Shown: piece after piece, positions 9,957 through 20,132 of the stretch
How positions within the stretch are numbered: the stretch's first letter is position 1
Layout of the letters: each line of letters opens with the position of its first letter
Assembly (NCBI GenBank): GCA_945874825.1
Contig: CAMCIK010000008.1
Span: 1-64,000, forward strand
Direction: 5' to 3'
DNA length: 64,000 nucleotides
From: Phenylobacterium deserti
GTDB lineage: Bacteria > Pseudomonadota > Alphaproteobacteria > Caulobacterales > Caulobacteraceae
Program-made: the position numbers and the translations under genes
Notes under the pieces: model-generated
The model's database searches: none
Seen by the model: only the letters and a program-made list of their open reading frames with translations
Told to the model about the DNA's origin: nothing

Positions 9957-10558
9957 GTGACGAGATCCGACAAGGCCGCACGAAGGGCTCGCCGCCCACG
10001 CGAAAGAAGGCTCTCCAAGGCTTCGACGCTGATCCCGAGGGCGGCGGCAGCCTGGATGTTGCCCATCTCCTGGTAATGGCAGAGGACGACCGCCTCGCGC
10101 TGGCGGGCGGGAAGGATCGCCATGGCTGCAGCCACGCGTTCGCCCACGTCACTGGCCTCCAGCCCCCGGTCCGGCGCCGGACCGGGGTCGACCAGGGCCT
10201 CCAGGTCCTGCGGTCCGCCAGGCCGGACCCGGCGCAGGCGGTCGCGGCAGAGATTCAGGGCCACCCTGTGGAGCCAGGCGTCGAAGCGGGCTTCCCCGAA
10301 GCGCCAGACCGGTGCCTGCCGCCAGGCCCGGATCAGGGATTCCTGGGCGATGTCTTCGGCCTCAGCGGCATCTCCCAGGACACGGGCCGCAAGGGCGGTG
10401 AGGCGAGGCAGCTTTCGGGCGGTCAAGGCCCGTACAGCCAACGGGTCCCCGGTTCCGACCCTGCGGACGAGGTCTGCATCCGGGTCGTCGACGGGTGGAG
10501 ACGCCGCTGGCCGGTCGGAATGTATGCGCCCGAGGGCGTCAGTTGCCGGTCGCAGCAC
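9953..10558 (-). CDS. ECF-family RNA polymerase sigma factor
   Basis: Region 2 (EAEDIAQESLIRAWRQAPVWRFGEARFDAWLHRVALNLCRDRLRR) and region 4 (LPARQREAVVLCHYQEMGNIQAAAALGISVEALESLLSRGRRALR). GTG start inferred. Confidence 0.9.
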   Translation of the reverse strand: MLRPATDALGRIHSDRPAASPPVDDPDADLVRRVGTGDPLAVRALTARKLPRLTALAARVLGDAAEAEDIAQESLIRAWRQAPVWRFGEARFDAWLHRVALNLCRDRLRRVRPGGPQDLEALVDPGPAPDRGLEASDVGERVAAAMAILPARQREAVVLCHYQEMGNIQAAAALGISVEALESLLSRGRRALRAALSDLVT

Positions 10559-10988
10559 GCTGTCTCTGCCGCATGGCGGCCACCTCTGTCTTGTCCAGGG
10601 CCCCGTCGCGGTTGGAGTCCGCGACATCGAAGCGGCGCTTGCTGGCCGTCTCCAGTTCCGACCGGGACATGGATCCGTCTCCGTTGGAGTCTGTCGTGCG
10701 CCATAACTGGCTCATGGCCGCCTCAGCCCTGGCCCCGCCGAAGGTGCGGGCCATCCCGGCGATCTTGTCGAACTCGGCCCGGGAGACCTGACCGTTCTTG
10801 TCGGAATCCAGGGACTGGAGGGTCTTGTCCACGTTGGCGGTCCGGTACTCGGTGTAGAGCACCTTGCCGTCGCCGTTCTGGTCCAGCTTGGGCGGGCCCA
10901 TCTGGGCCGTCGCCGGCGCGGCCCACAGAACCGTCAGAAGGGCCGGGGCGGAAAGCGCGGCTGCGCAGGCGGAAAGGTTCAGACGCAC
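10539..10988 (-). CDS. Secreted EF-hand calcium-binding protein
   Basis: Signal peptide, then four EF-hand loops: DQNGDGKVLYTE, DSDKNGQVSRAE, DSNGDGSMSRSE, DSNRDGALDKTE. GTG start at 10988 inferred. Confidence 0.85.
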   Translation of the reverse strand: MRLNLSACAAALSAPALLTVLWAAPATAQMGPPKLDQNGDGKVLYTEYRTANVDKTLQSLDSDKNGQVSRAEFDKIAGMARTFGGARAEAAMSQLWRTTDSNGDGSMSRSELETASKRRFDVADSNRDGALDKTEVAAMRQRQRAATGN

Positions 10989-11043
10989 TCGGGAATCTCC
11001 GGTCCTTGGATGTTGAACGAATTGAACCCTGAATTCCGGCGTT

Positions 11044-13917
11044 TCAAGGGCGGACAAGGGTTTCGAAGGCTTCCTGCGCGTGCCTGCGGGTTCGCCCCAG
11101 CCGGGTGACGAGGCTACGGAAGTCACGGGCACCGCCGGCCCGGGCCAGCCTGCGCTTGAAGGCGTCGGGCTGGTCAGTGGGGTCACCGGCGTCCCCGAGG
11201 GCGAGGCGGAGCACCTGGGTCAGGTTCTGCTGCAGGGTCCAGGCCTCCAGGAGGGGACCGACCGCGCCGGCCAGTCCCGCCGCGGCCATGGCCTCCAGGG
11301 CGTGTGCGGTGCCGGCGCGCAGGGGGCCGCCTGCGTGCGCATGGGCGAGTTGAAGAAACTGGGCGGCAAACTCGATGTCCACCAGGCCTCCGGGCGCGAG
11401 CTTCATGTCCCAGAGACCCGATGCCGGCTTCTCCTGGGCGATGAGAGCGCGCATCTCACGCACGTCGCGGGCCAGGACGGCGACGTCACGGGGCTGGCGC
11501 AAGGTCATCTCGATAGCGTCGGCCACGTCCCTGGCGAAGACGGGATCGCTGGACCAGACCACCCTGGCGCGGGTCAGGGCCATGAATTCCCAGGTCTCGG
11601 CCTCGGTCGCGTAGTAGGTGCCGAAGGCGGTGAAGGCGACGGCGACGGGACCCTTGGAGCCAGAGGGCCGCAGGCGCATGTCGACCTCGTAGAGCTCGCC
11701 TTCCGAAGTCGGCAGGGACAGGGCGGCCACCAGCCGCTGGGTGAATCGGGCGTAGAAGGTCTCTGCAGACCAGCCCTTGAGGGTGGAGACGGTATCTGGC
11801 GTCGCGACCCTGTGGACGGTCATCAGGTCGAGGTCAGAACCCGCGCTCATCTCGCGGGATCCGCACTTCCCGAGGGCGACCACCGCCACCTGCCCCTCGA
11901 AGTCGCCCCCAAGGCGGACGGCCTCGGCGAGGGCGACGGGCGCCAGGGCCTCGATGCTGGCGTCCGCCAGGCCAGCGAAGCCATGGCCCGCGGCCTCGGC
12001 ACCCGCGGATCCGCTCATCACCTGGACACCGATGCGGAAGGCCAGCTCCCGGTGCTGGCGCCGTACGGAATCCATGGCCGACTCGAAATCGACAGCCCTG
12101 GCCACGGCACTCTGCAGGGCCTGGCGATCCTCCTGCGGGTCGATGTCGCCGAAGAAGGCCGGATCCAGAAGGGCGTCGATGGCGGCAGGGCGACGCGCCA
12201 GGGTGTCCGCAAGGCGGGGGGCAAAGGCCATGACCTCAACGATCAAGGCGAAGAGCCCCGGCTGGGCGAGGAAGAGGGACTGGAGCTGGACCCCGCTGGA
12301 CAGGCGCGAAAAGAACGCCCCGAACCGGGTGAAGGCAGCGTCCGGGGCACCGGTGGCCTGGGTGGCCTCGAGCAGTCGAGGGGCAAGGCGGGTGAAGAGT
12401 TCGCGCCCGCGCTCCGAGCGGGTGGCAGAGATGTGTCCGTGGTGCCAGGCGCGGATCGTCCCGGATACCTGGGCGGGACTGGAGAAGCCCATCCGAGCCA
12501 GGGTGCGCAGGGTTTCGGGATCGTCGTCGACGCCCGTGAAGATCAGGCTACCGAAGCGTGACGACAGGGGCTCCTCGCCCGGGAAGAGTTCGCCATAGCG
12601 CCGGTTGACGACCTTCAGTATCCGCTCGACGTGCGCATCGAAACTGCGCAGCCGGTCGAAGCCGGACAGGGCCGCGACCCGTCGGCGTTCGGAATCGGAC
12701 TCCGGCAGGCGGTGGGTTTGCTCGTCGGCGAGCATCTGCACCCTGTGCTCCAGGTCGCGTAGGCGGCGGTAGGAATCGTCAAGCTCGTGACGAGTCTCCT
12801 CCGAGACATGCCCCGCTGCCGCCAGGGCGTTAAGGGCGTCGAGGGTGCGATGGCTTCGCAGCCCCGGGTGACGACCCCCGAGGATCAGCTGCTGTGTCTG
12901 GACGTAGAACTCGATCTCGCGGATGCCGCCCCGGCCAAGCTTGAGGTCCGCGCCCCGGGCCGAAAGACGATCGTCGACCTTGTGGATGTGGATCTGGCGC
13001 TTGATGGAGTGGATGTCCGCTATGGCTGCGAAGTCAAGGTTCCGCCGCCAGATGAAGGGCAGTAGCTCCGTCAGGAAGGCGTCCGCTCGGGAGATGTCGC
13101 CGGCGCAGGGCCGGGCCTTGATGAAGGCCGCCCGCTCCCAGTTCTGGCCAACGCTCTCATAGTAATCGAGGGCGGCGACGGTCGAGACCGCTGGCGGCGT
13201 CGAGCCCGGGTCCGGCCTCAACCTCAGGTCCATGCGGAAGACATATCCTTCAGGTGTGCGCTCCTGCATCAGCTCCGTCAGCTTGTGGGTCAGGCGGACG
13301 GCAAAGGCCTGGGGTTCGATCCCCGGCGAGAGCCGCAGGGCGTCGGGATCGAAGAAGATCGAGATGTCGATGTCGCTCGAATAGTTGAGCTCGAAGGCGC
13401 CGTGCTTGCCCATGGCGATGCAGAAGACTCCCGGAACCGGTCCGTGACGGTCGTCGGATGGCGGAACGAGGCGGCCGGCGGCAACCTCGGCACTCGCGGC
13501 GCTGGACAGGGCCGCCGCAAGGGCGGAGTCGGCAAACCTGGCCAGGGCACCGGTGACCTGGTCCAGATCCCAGGCACCGCCAAGGTCGGCAATGGCCGTC
13601 AGGAGATGAAGCTCGGCCTTGAGCCGCCGGAGGCCCGGGCCCGCGACCTCCGGAGAGGCGGTGGCCAGGACGCCGGTGTCGTCCAGGATCCGGCCGAGAC
13701 TGGCCTCGGGGTCGGAATCAAGGAGCCGCGCCAACCGGGCGGGATCCCGGCGGGCGAGTCCCGCGAGATAACCGGACGCACCGAAGACCGGCGCAAGGGC
13801 CGCGCGTTCGGCCGCAGAGAGGTCGCGCACTGCCGCAATCGCGTCGAGGAGGCGTTCGGCGGGACGGGCGTCCAGCACCGGGCCACAGGGGGACAGCCGC
13901 TGGCCGAGGGCGGTCAT
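11044..13917 (-). CDS. glnE: Bifunctional glutamine synthetase adenylyltransferase/deadenylase
   Basis: 957 aa; two nucleotidyltransferase modules (GKHGAFELNYSSDIDISIFFD and GKCGSREMSAGSDLDLMTV). Confidence 0.96.
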   Translation of the reverse strand: MTALGQRLSPCGPVLDARPAERLLDAIAAVRDLSAAERAALAPVFGASGYLAGLARRDPARLARLLDSDPEASLGRILDDTGVLATASPEVAGPGLRRLKAELHLLTAIADLGGAWDLDQVTGALARFADSALAAALSSAASAEVAAGRLVPPSDDRHGPVPGVFCIAMGKHGAFELNYSSDIDISIFFDPDALRLSPGIEPQAFAVRLTHKLTELMQERTPEGYVFRMDLRLRPDPGSTPPAVSTVAALDYYESVGQNWERAAFIKARPCAGDISRADAFLTELLPFIWRRNLDFAAIADIHSIKRQIHIHKVDDRLSARGADLKLGRGGIREIEFYVQTQQLILGGRHPGLRSHRTLDALNALAAAGHVSEETRHELDDSYRRLRDLEHRVQMLADEQTHRLPESDSERRRVAALSGFDRLRSFDAHVERILKVVNRRYGELFPGEEPLSSRFGSLIFTGVDDDPETLRTLARMGFSSPAQVSGTIRAWHHGHISATRSERGRELFTRLAPRLLEATQATGAPDAAFTRFGAFFSRLSSGVQLQSLFLAQPGLFALIVEVMAFAPRLADTLARRPAAIDALLDPAFFGDIDPQEDRQALQSAVARAVDFESAMDSVRRQHRELAFRIGVQVMSGSAGAEAAGHGFAGLADASIEALAPVALAEAVRLGGDFEGQVAVVALGKCGSREMSAGSDLDLMTVHRVATPDTVSTLKGWSAETFYARFTQRLVAALSLPTSEGELYEVDMRLRPSGSKGPVAVAFTAFGTYYATEAETWEFMALTRARVVWSSDPVFARDVADAIEMTLRQPRDVAVLARDVREMRALIAQEKPASGLWDMKLAPGGLVDIEFAAQFLQLAHAHAGGPLRAGTAHALEAMAAAGLAGAVGPLLEAWTLQQNLTQVLRLALGDAGDPTDQPDAFKRRLARAGGARDFRSLVTRLGRTRRHAQEAFETLVRP

Positions 13918-15344
13918 GGTGCCGAGGGCAGGACGACGGCGGCACGGAGCCCCGGTCCCGAACCGTCAAAGTGGCCCGGCCCATCCCCCAGCTCGAAACG
14001 GCCGCCATGGGCTTCGGCGACCGCGGCGACCAAGGACAGGCCAAGGCCGACGCCGGGCAGGTTCCGGCTGTTCTCCAGGCGCACGAAGCGCTGGATGACC
14101 CGGTCCCTGTCGGCTGTCGGCACTCCGGGGCCAGTGTCCGTCACCGAGATCTCGATTTCGCCGGAGGCCATTCGTCGAAGCCGAACCCTTACCGCTCCAC
14201 CGGCCGGGGTGTACTTCACCGCATTGTCCACGAGGTTGGCAAGGGCCTGGGCCAGGAAGGCCGGATTGCCCCTTACCGCCAGACCCGCGGAGACATCCGA
14301 GGCGATCTCGAGCCCAATGTCCTCGCAAAGCGGGCCGTATAGCTCCGTCATGTCGCGAACCATGGCCGCAGGATCGAAGCGCACCGCATTGGGCGCCTCC
14401 CCGGCCGCCTGGAGGCGCGAGATGGCGAGTACGGCGGAAAAGGTCCTGAGGAGGCCATCGGTATCGTCCAGGGCCTGGCCCAGAGCCTGGCGGGCGTCGC
14501 CCCGTCCGGCCTCGGCATCGAGCAGGGCGGTGTCCAGCCGGGCCTTCAGGCGGGTCAGGGGCGAGCGCAGGTCGTGAGCGATGGCGTCGCCAGCATGCCG
14601 GTGGGCGGCCATGGAGCGGTCGAGTCGGTCGAGCATGTCGTTCAGACCCTCGGCCAGCTGGTCGAGCTCATCCCCGGCTCCCCGAACAGGGGCGCGGGCC
14701 GCAAGGTTCCCGTTCCTCACGGCCGTCACGACGTCCGTGAGCCCGGTCATGGCGCGGGTGAAGCTGCGGCTGGCCTGGAGCCCAACGGCTATGCCCAGAA
14801 CCACCAACAGGGTGCCGGCGCCCCAGAGGCCCCGGACGATGGTCACGATGAAATCCCGGTCGTCGCTGGCGTCGGCGCCGACGAAGAGGGTTTCACCGCC
14901 GGAGAGGCGAAGCTGCAGGCCTCGGGCGGGGATCGACTGCGGGCGTCCTGCCACACCTGGCCCGGAAAGGGAAAAGCGGGTCCAGGTCGGGGCGCCGGTG
15001 AAGTTCTCGACGGGGCTCTGGGCGAGGGAACCGGTAATCCTGGCACCGTCCGGGGCGAGGAAGAGATATACGAAGCGCCGCTCGCCAGCCATCCGGGTCA
15101 CCAGGACGGGGTTGAGGGCGGCGGGGCCCGCACGGTTGTAGACCGCGACCAGGCTGTCCGCCTCCCGGCGGATTTCCGCATCCGTCCGCCTTCGGGCTTC
15201 TCCGGCGGCGGCCATGTAGACATAGGCCATGAAGATGGCCCCGGCGAAGGCGAAGAGGGCCAGGGACAGGAGGGTCAGTCTGAAAGGCGCCGCCCTGAAG
15301 AGCCGCAGGAAACCCCCGGAGGGTGGCGCCGGGGCCTCAGGCAT
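13914..15344 (-). CDS. HAMP-containing sensor histidine kinase
   Basis: Two TMs, HAMP, AIAHDLRSPLTRLKARLD H-box, NLVDNAVKYTPAGG, DTGPGV. Start at MPEAPAPPSGG; the longer ORF runs into the RR gene. Confidence 0.93.
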   Translation of the reverse strand: MPEAPAPPSGGFLRLFRAAPFRLTLLSLALFAFAGAIFMAYVYMAAAGEARRRTDAEIRREADSLVAVYNRAGPAALNPVLVTRMAGERRFVYLFLAPDGARITGSLAQSPVENFTGAPTWTRFSLSGPGVAGRPQSIPARGLQLRLSGGETLFVGADASDDRDFIVTIVRGLWGAGTLLVVLGIAVGLQASRSFTRAMTGLTDVVTAVRNGNLAARAPVRGAGDELDQLAEGLNDMLDRLDRSMAAHRHAGDAIAHDLRSPLTRLKARLDTALLDAEAGRGDARQALGQALDDTDGLLRTFSAVLAISRLQAAGEAPNAVRFDPAAMVRDMTELYGPLCEDIGLEIASDVSAGLAVRGNPAFLAQALANLVDNAVKYTPAGGAVRVRLRRMASGEIEISVTDTGPGVPTADRDRVIQRFVRLENSRNLPGVGLGLSLVAAVAEAHGGRFELGDGPGHFDGSGPGLRAAVVLPSAP

Positions 15345-16008
15345 CCAGCCGATACCCCGCCCCGCGGATGGTCTCGAGCATGGGGTGTTCGAAGCCCTTG
15401 TCGATCTTGGTGCGCAGCCGCGAGATGTGGACGTCGATGACATTGGTCTGGGGGTCGAAGTGGTACTCCCAGACCTTCTCGAGCAGCATGGTTCGCGTCA
15501 CGGCCTGTCCGGCGTGCCGCATCAGGAACTCCAGCAGCTGGAACTCCCGGGGTTGCAGGTCGATCTCGCGGCTCGCCCTTTGCACCTTGCGCCCGATGAG
15601 GTCCATCTCCAGGTCCCCGACCCGGAGATAGGTGAGAACCGATCCGGTCTCCCGCCGCCGCGACAGGGCCTCGACCCGGGCGATGAGCTCGGCGAAGGCA
15701 TAGGGCTTGACCAGGTAGTCGTCCGCTCCCGCCCGCAGGCCCGCGACCCGGTCATCGATCTCGCCCAGGGCCGAGAGGAAGAGGACAGGAGTCTCATCCC
15801 CCTCCCGGCGGAGGGTCTCGACCAGGCCGACCCCATCCAGGCAGGGCATCATGCGATCGACGATCATGACGTCGAAGCTACCCCTGCGGGCGGCCTCGAG
15901 CCCAGCCAGGCCGTCTGGACACAGGGTCGAGGTGTGGCCGGCATCCAGGAGACCCCGGGCCATGACCTCGGCGGCGGGCTGGTCATCCTCGACGATCAGG
16001 ATCTTCAT
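15337..16008 (-). CDS. OmpR-family response regulator
   Basis: MKILIVEDDQPAAEVMARG, DVMIVDRMMPCLDG receiver; C-terminal winged helix (TNVIDVHISRLRTKID). Confidence 0.95.
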   Translation of the reverse strand: MKILIVEDDQPAAEVMARGLLDAGHTSTLCPDGLAGLEAARRGSFDVMIVDRMMPCLDGVGLVETLRREGDETPVLFLSALGEIDDRVAGLRAGADDYLVKPYAFAELIARVEALSRRRETGSVLTYLRVGDLEMDLIGRKVQRASREIDLQPREFQLLEFLMRHAGQAVTRTMLLEKVWEYHFDPQTNVIDVHISRLRTKIDKGFEHPMLETIRGAGYRLDA

Positions 16009-16022
16009 GCCCACTACCCTGA

Positions 16023-17558
16023 TCAGTCGGCGATCTTGACCGGCAGGAAGATGGTCCTGCCTCCCCGCCAGACGGAGACAAGGACGCTGGGCCGACCCGC
16101 CTTCCGGGCCTGGTCGACGACGGCCGCCAGGTCAGAAGGCATGGCGAGGGTCCGATCGCCCGCACGCAGGATCACGTCGTTGGCCTGCAGTCCCTTGGCG
16201 GCGGCGTCGGAATCCCGTTCCACAGCCCCGATGATGAGGCCGCGGACATCGGCCGGAAGTCCGGTGCGGCGGCGGGCGGCGTCGTCGAGGGGCGACACCA
16301 TCATTCCGAGGATGGCCTGGCCGGCGGCGGGCGCGGGACGAGCGGGCCCGGGTCCAGTTCCGCCGGGTCCCGCGGGACCTGCCGCAAGCTGGGACTCCGA
16401 GGGACGGACGCCCGAGCGGATGTCGACGGTCCGCGGCTTGCCATCGCGGATCACCTGGAGCCGCAGGAGGTCCCCGGGTGCCGCTGAGGCGACCTGCCGC
16501 GTCAGCTCCGCAGAGCTTTTCACGCGCACACCGTTGACCGAGAGCACAATGTCGCCCGCGGTCAGTCCCGCCTTGTCCGCCGGAGCCCCAGGCGTGAGCT
16601 CGGCGACGATGGCGCCCTTCTGGCCGGCGAGGCCCTGGGCGGCGGCCATGTCCTCGTCGAAGTTCTGGATGGTGGCGCCGATATAGCCGCGCACCACCTT
16701 GCCGTTGGAGATCAGCTGGCGGGAAACCCTGGCAGCCACGTCGGCGGGTACGGCGAAACCGATACCCACGGAGCCCCCGGTGGGTGAGAAGATGGCGCTG
16801 TTGACCCCGATCACGCGTCCATAGACGTCAAAGGTCGGTCCGCCGGAGTTGCCACGGTTGATGGGCGCGTCGATCTGGATGTAGTCGACGAAGGTCTCGC
16901 CGATATCCCGTCCGTAGGCCGAGACGATGCCCGCGGTGGCGGTCCCGCCCAGGTTGTAGGGGTTGCCGACGGTCAACACCCAGTCGCCTACCCGGGGCCG
17001 GGCAGAGTTCTCGAAGTTGACGAAGGTGAAGCCCGTACCCTTGACCTTGAGGATGGCCATATCCGTGCCCTCGTCGCGTCCGACGACCGTCGCCTCGAGC
17101 TCAGTCTCGTCCTTCAGGACAACCTTGATGCTCTCGGCGTCCTCGATGACGTGATTGTTGGTCACCACGTAGCCATCTGCCGAGATGAAGAAGCCCGACC
17201 CGGCCGACTGCCGGCGCGGACCATTTCCGCCCTCATTGCCCTCCTCGCCACCCTGCCCGGGCGGCTTAATCTCGAAGGGCAGGCCCGGAATCTGCCGCTG
17301 CAGGCGGGACATGTCGACCCGGCTCGTCACGTTGATCGAGACCACCGCGGGGGAGACCTTCTCGAAGATGTCGGCGAAGGACATGGGCGCCCCCGGAGGC
17401 GGGGCGAAACTGGCACTGGCCGCTGCCACTGGCGTCGCGGTCGGATCACTTCCGCTGCGCTCGGCGGCGTTGAGCCCGGCACCCGCGGTCATAGCGATGC
17501 CAGCGACAAGGGCTCCCGCGAGGGCCCCGAAGAGGTAACGGCTCTTGTTCGAGCTCAT
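16023..17558 (-). CDS. degP: Do/DegP-like periplasmic serine endopeptidase with PDZ domains
   Basis: Trypsin-like core with NNHVIEDAE, TDMAILKV, NRGNSGGPTFD, followed by PDZ regions. Confidence 0.94.
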   Translation of the reverse strand: MSSNKSRYLFGALAGALVAGIAMTAGAGLNAAERSGSDPTATPVAAASASFAPPPGAPMSFADIFEKVSPAVVSINVTSRVDMSRLQRQIPGLPFEIKPPGQGGEEGNEGGNGPRRQSAGSGFFISADGYVVTNNHVIEDAESIKVVLKDETELEATVVGRDEGTDMAILKVKGTGFTFVNFENSARPRVGDWVLTVGNPYNLGGTATAGIVSAYGRDIGETFVDYIQIDAPINRGNSGGPTFDVYGRVIGVNSAIFSPTGGSVGIGFAVPADVAARVSRQLISNGKVVRGYIGATIQNFDEDMAAAQGLAGQKGAIVAELTPGAPADKAGLTAGDIVLSVNGVRVKSSAELTRQVASAAPGDLLRLQVIRDGKPRTVDIRSGVRPSESQLAAGPAGPGGTGPGPARPAPAAGQAILGMMVSPLDDAARRRTGLPADVRGLIIGAVERDSDAAAKGLQANDVILRAGDRTLAMPSDLAAVVDQARKAGRPSVLVSVWRGGRTIFLPVKIAD

Positions 17559-17655
17559 GGTGCGCACTTCTTTCCCTTCGGCCCGCCGCGATCCTTCGCA
17601 GTCGGGCATGAACCTACATGCCAAATAGCGGGGGTCCGCTCAAATGAGGAATACG

Positions 17656-18159
17656 TCATGCATTGGGATCGTCCGGAGACGATTTCAGGGCAGGATCATG
17701 GCCATCCGTGCGAGCCAACAGGTCGGAAAGGCGCCTCGCCTCCGCTTCTGAGAGGGCGTCGTCGGGCTGGGCAGGCCGTCGCAGGCGCGCCGCGAGGGCC
17801 AGGACGCCGGCGATCACCACCGCCAGGGGCGCCAGCCAAAGCGCAAGGTTCGCCCAGGAGAAGGACGGCCGCAGGAGGACGAATTCGCCGTAGCGGTCGA
17901 CCAGCCAGCCCCGGACCTGGGCGTCATCCTGACCAGAGGCGATGCGCTCTCGCACCAGGCGGCGCAGGTCGACCGCGAGGCCGGCTTCGGAATCCGCGAT
18001 GGACTCGTTCTGGCAGACCATGCAGCGCACCTCACGGAAGAGGGCCCGGGCGCGGGCCTCCTGGGCAGGGTCCGGGAGGCGCTCAGCGGGATCCGAGGCC
18101 GCCGCCAGGCACAGGGCGGCCGCCAGGGCGACGGCCAAGGGCACGCCAAACCGCCTCAA
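17656..18159 (-). CDS. ccmH: Cytochrome c maturation protein CcmH (CycL)
   Basis: REVRCMVCQNESIADSEAGLAVDLRRLVRERIASG, the LRCxxCQ-type motif; C-terminal TM. Confidence 0.93.
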   Translation of the reverse strand: MRRFGVPLAVALAAALCLAAASDPAERLPDPAQEARARALFREVRCMVCQNESIADSEAGLAVDLRRLVRERIASGQDDAQVRGWLVDRYGEFVLLRPSFSWANLALWLAPLAVVIAGVLALAARLRRPAQPDDALSEAEARRLSDLLARTDGHDPALKSSPDDPNA

Positions 18160-20132
18160 GGCTGGATCTCGCGCCGGCGACCCGCCGCCAGCCGGAGCCT
18201 GCGGTCTGTCAGGGAGACCAGTCCGCCGAGGGCCATGATCGCGGGGCCGATAAAGATGAGCAGGGCCAAGGGGTTCCAGAAGCCCCGGACCAGCCAGACT
18301 CCACGCCCCTCCGGCCCCAGTCTGCGTTCACCCAGAACCACGTAAAGGTGGCTGACGTTCACCGTGCAGATGGCCACCTCCGAGGTGATCTGGCCCCCGG
18401 CCGGGTAGAACCGGCGGGAAGGGGTCAGGGCGCAGACCTCCCGCCCATCCCGCAGGGCCGAGATGCGCGCTGTTTCGGCCTCGTAGTTCGGTCCGTCGAT
18501 GATGCGGACATCCTTCAGGACCAGCTCCCAGGCACCGACGCGCAGGGACTGGCCCGGCGCCAGGGTCTGTGCGGCCTCGAGTTTCCAGGCGGTCTCGAAG
18601 CAGGCGCCGAGGACGAAAACGCCCAAACCCAGGTGAGCGAGGGTCGTCCCCCAGGCACCCCGTGGCAGGCCCCGGAGGCGGCGCAGGCTCTCCGCAAGGG
18701 GGCCCCGGAAGAGCCGGATGCGTTGGGCGGCCTCGGCCAGGGCACCCACAATACGCCAGGCCGACAGGCCGAGGCCGAGGCTGGCAAAGGCCTTGCGGGG
18801 CGTCAGGAACCAGAGGGCGGCCAGGCCGGCAAGTACGCCAAGGACAAGGGCGGGGATCAGCGCCCGGACGGCCGGCGACAGGTCGCCTCGCTTCCAGGCC
18901 AGCAAGGGACCGAAGGGAACCAGAAGGCAAAGTATGGCCATCAGGGGTGTGAAGGTCAGGTTGAAGTAGGGGGGGCCGACCGAGATCGCCTCACCGCTGA
19001 CCGCCTCCCGGATCAGCGGGAAGAGCGTTCCCAGGAGGACCGTGAGGGTCGCCGCCGACAGGAGGATGTTGTTCGCCACCAGGGCGCTCTCGCGGCTGAC
19101 CGGCGCGAAGACGCCGCCAGCGGCGAGGCCAGGTGCCCGAAAGGCGAAGAGAGTGAAGGCCGACCCGGCCGTCGCCAAAAGGATGCCAAGAAGCAGTACG
19201 CCCCGGGTTGGGTCCACGGCGAAGGCGTGGACGGAGGTCAGGACGCCCGAGCGCACCAGGAAGGCACCTAGCATGGAGAAGCTGAAGGCGGTGATGGCGA
19301 GGAATACCGTCCAGCCGGGAAGCGCACCCCGCTTCTCCGTCACGACGGCTGAATGCAGGAGGGCGGTGGCGACCAGCCAGGGCATGAAGCTGGCGTTCTC
19401 GACGGGATCCCAGAACCACCAGCCGCCCCAGCCCAGCTCGTAGTAGGCCCAGTAGGCCCCCAGGGTTATGCCGACAGTCAGGAAGCTCCACGCCGCAAGG
19501 GTCCAGGGGCGCACCCAGCGGGCCCAGGCCGCCTCGATCCGACCCTCGACCAGGGCCGCGACCGCCAGGGAGAAGACCACCGACATGCCGACATAGCCCG
19601 CATAGAGGAAGGGCGGATGGACGGCCAGGGCCGGGTCCTGGAGCAGGGGATTGAGGGAACGGCCCTCTACGGGTGGATCGGCGAGGCGGACGAAGGGGTT
19701 GGAGGCCAGCACGGTGTAGGCCAGGAAGACCGACCCGATCAGGCCCTGCACTGCCACCGCCACGGCCTTGAGATCGCGAGGCAGATCCCGCCCCCGGCTG
19801 GCGAGCAAGGCACCAAATCCCGTAAGGGCGAGGTTCCAGAGCAGCATGGACCCCTCGTGGCTGCCCCAGGTGGCGGAGACCCGGTACAGGAGCGGCTTCT
19901 CCGAGTGCGAGTTGGCCGCAACGTTGGCTACCGAGAAGTCGGACGTAACAAAGGCGTGAACCAGGGCCGCGAAGGCCAGGGCCAGGGCGCCGAAGGTGGC
20001 CAGGGCCGCACCCTCCCCCGCCCCCGCCATAAGGCCTGAGCGCCGGTACCTGCCGAGGATGGATAGCAGCACCTGGGCCAGGGACAGGACCAGGGCGAGG
20101 GTCAGGGCGAAGGAACCGAACTCGGTGATCAT
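18156..20132 (-). CDS. ccmF: Heme lyase CcmF/NrfE family (CycK)
   Basis: Polytopic; WGSHEGSMLLWNL and ELGWGGWWFWDPVENASFMPWL tryptophan-rich motif. Confidence 0.96.
   Translation of the reverse strand: MITEFGSFALTLALVLSLAQVLLSILGRYRRSGLMAGAGEGAALATFGALALAFAALVHAFVTSDFSVANVAANSHSEKPLLYRVSATWGSHEGSMLLWNLALTGFGALLASRGRDLPRDLKAVAVAVQGLIGSVFLAYTVLASNPFVRLADPPVEGRSLNPLLQDPALAVHPPFLYAGYVGMSVVFSLAVAALVEGRIEAAWARWVRPWTLAAWSFLTVGITLGAYWAYYELGWGGWWFWDPVENASFMPWLVATALLHSAVVTEKRGALPGWTVFLAITAFSFSMLGAFLVRSGVLTSVHAFAVDPTRGVLLLGILLATAGSAFTLFAFRAPGLAAGGVFAPVSRESALVANNILLSAATLTVLLGTLFPLIREAVSGEAISVGPPYFNLTFTPLMAILCLLVPFGPLLAWKRGDLSPAVRALIPALVLGVLAGLAALWFLTPRKAFASLGLGLSAWRIVGALAEAAQRIRLFRGPLAESLRRLRGLPRGAWGTTLAHLGLGVFVLGACFETAWKLEAAQTLAPGQSLRVGAWELVLKDVRIIDGPNYEAETARISALRDGREVCALTPSRRFYPAGGQITSEVAICTVNVSHLYVVLGERRLGPEGRGVWLVRGFWNPLALLIFIGPAIMALGGLVSLTDRRLRLAAGRRREIQP

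Noticed and set aside
9431-11032. 533-aa plus-strand ORF
   Set aside because: Antisense to the well-supported anti-sigma, ECF sigma and EF-hand genes; low-complexity Arg/Pro/Gly composition typical of high-GC shadow ORFs.
11080-12561. 493-aa plus-strand ORF opposite glnE
   Set aside because: Fully antisense to glnE; composition consistent with a shadow frame.
17151-19271. 706-aa plus-strand ORF
   Set aside because: Antisense to degP, ccmH and ccmF; Gly/Arg/Gln-rich with no domain signature. Shadow ORF.
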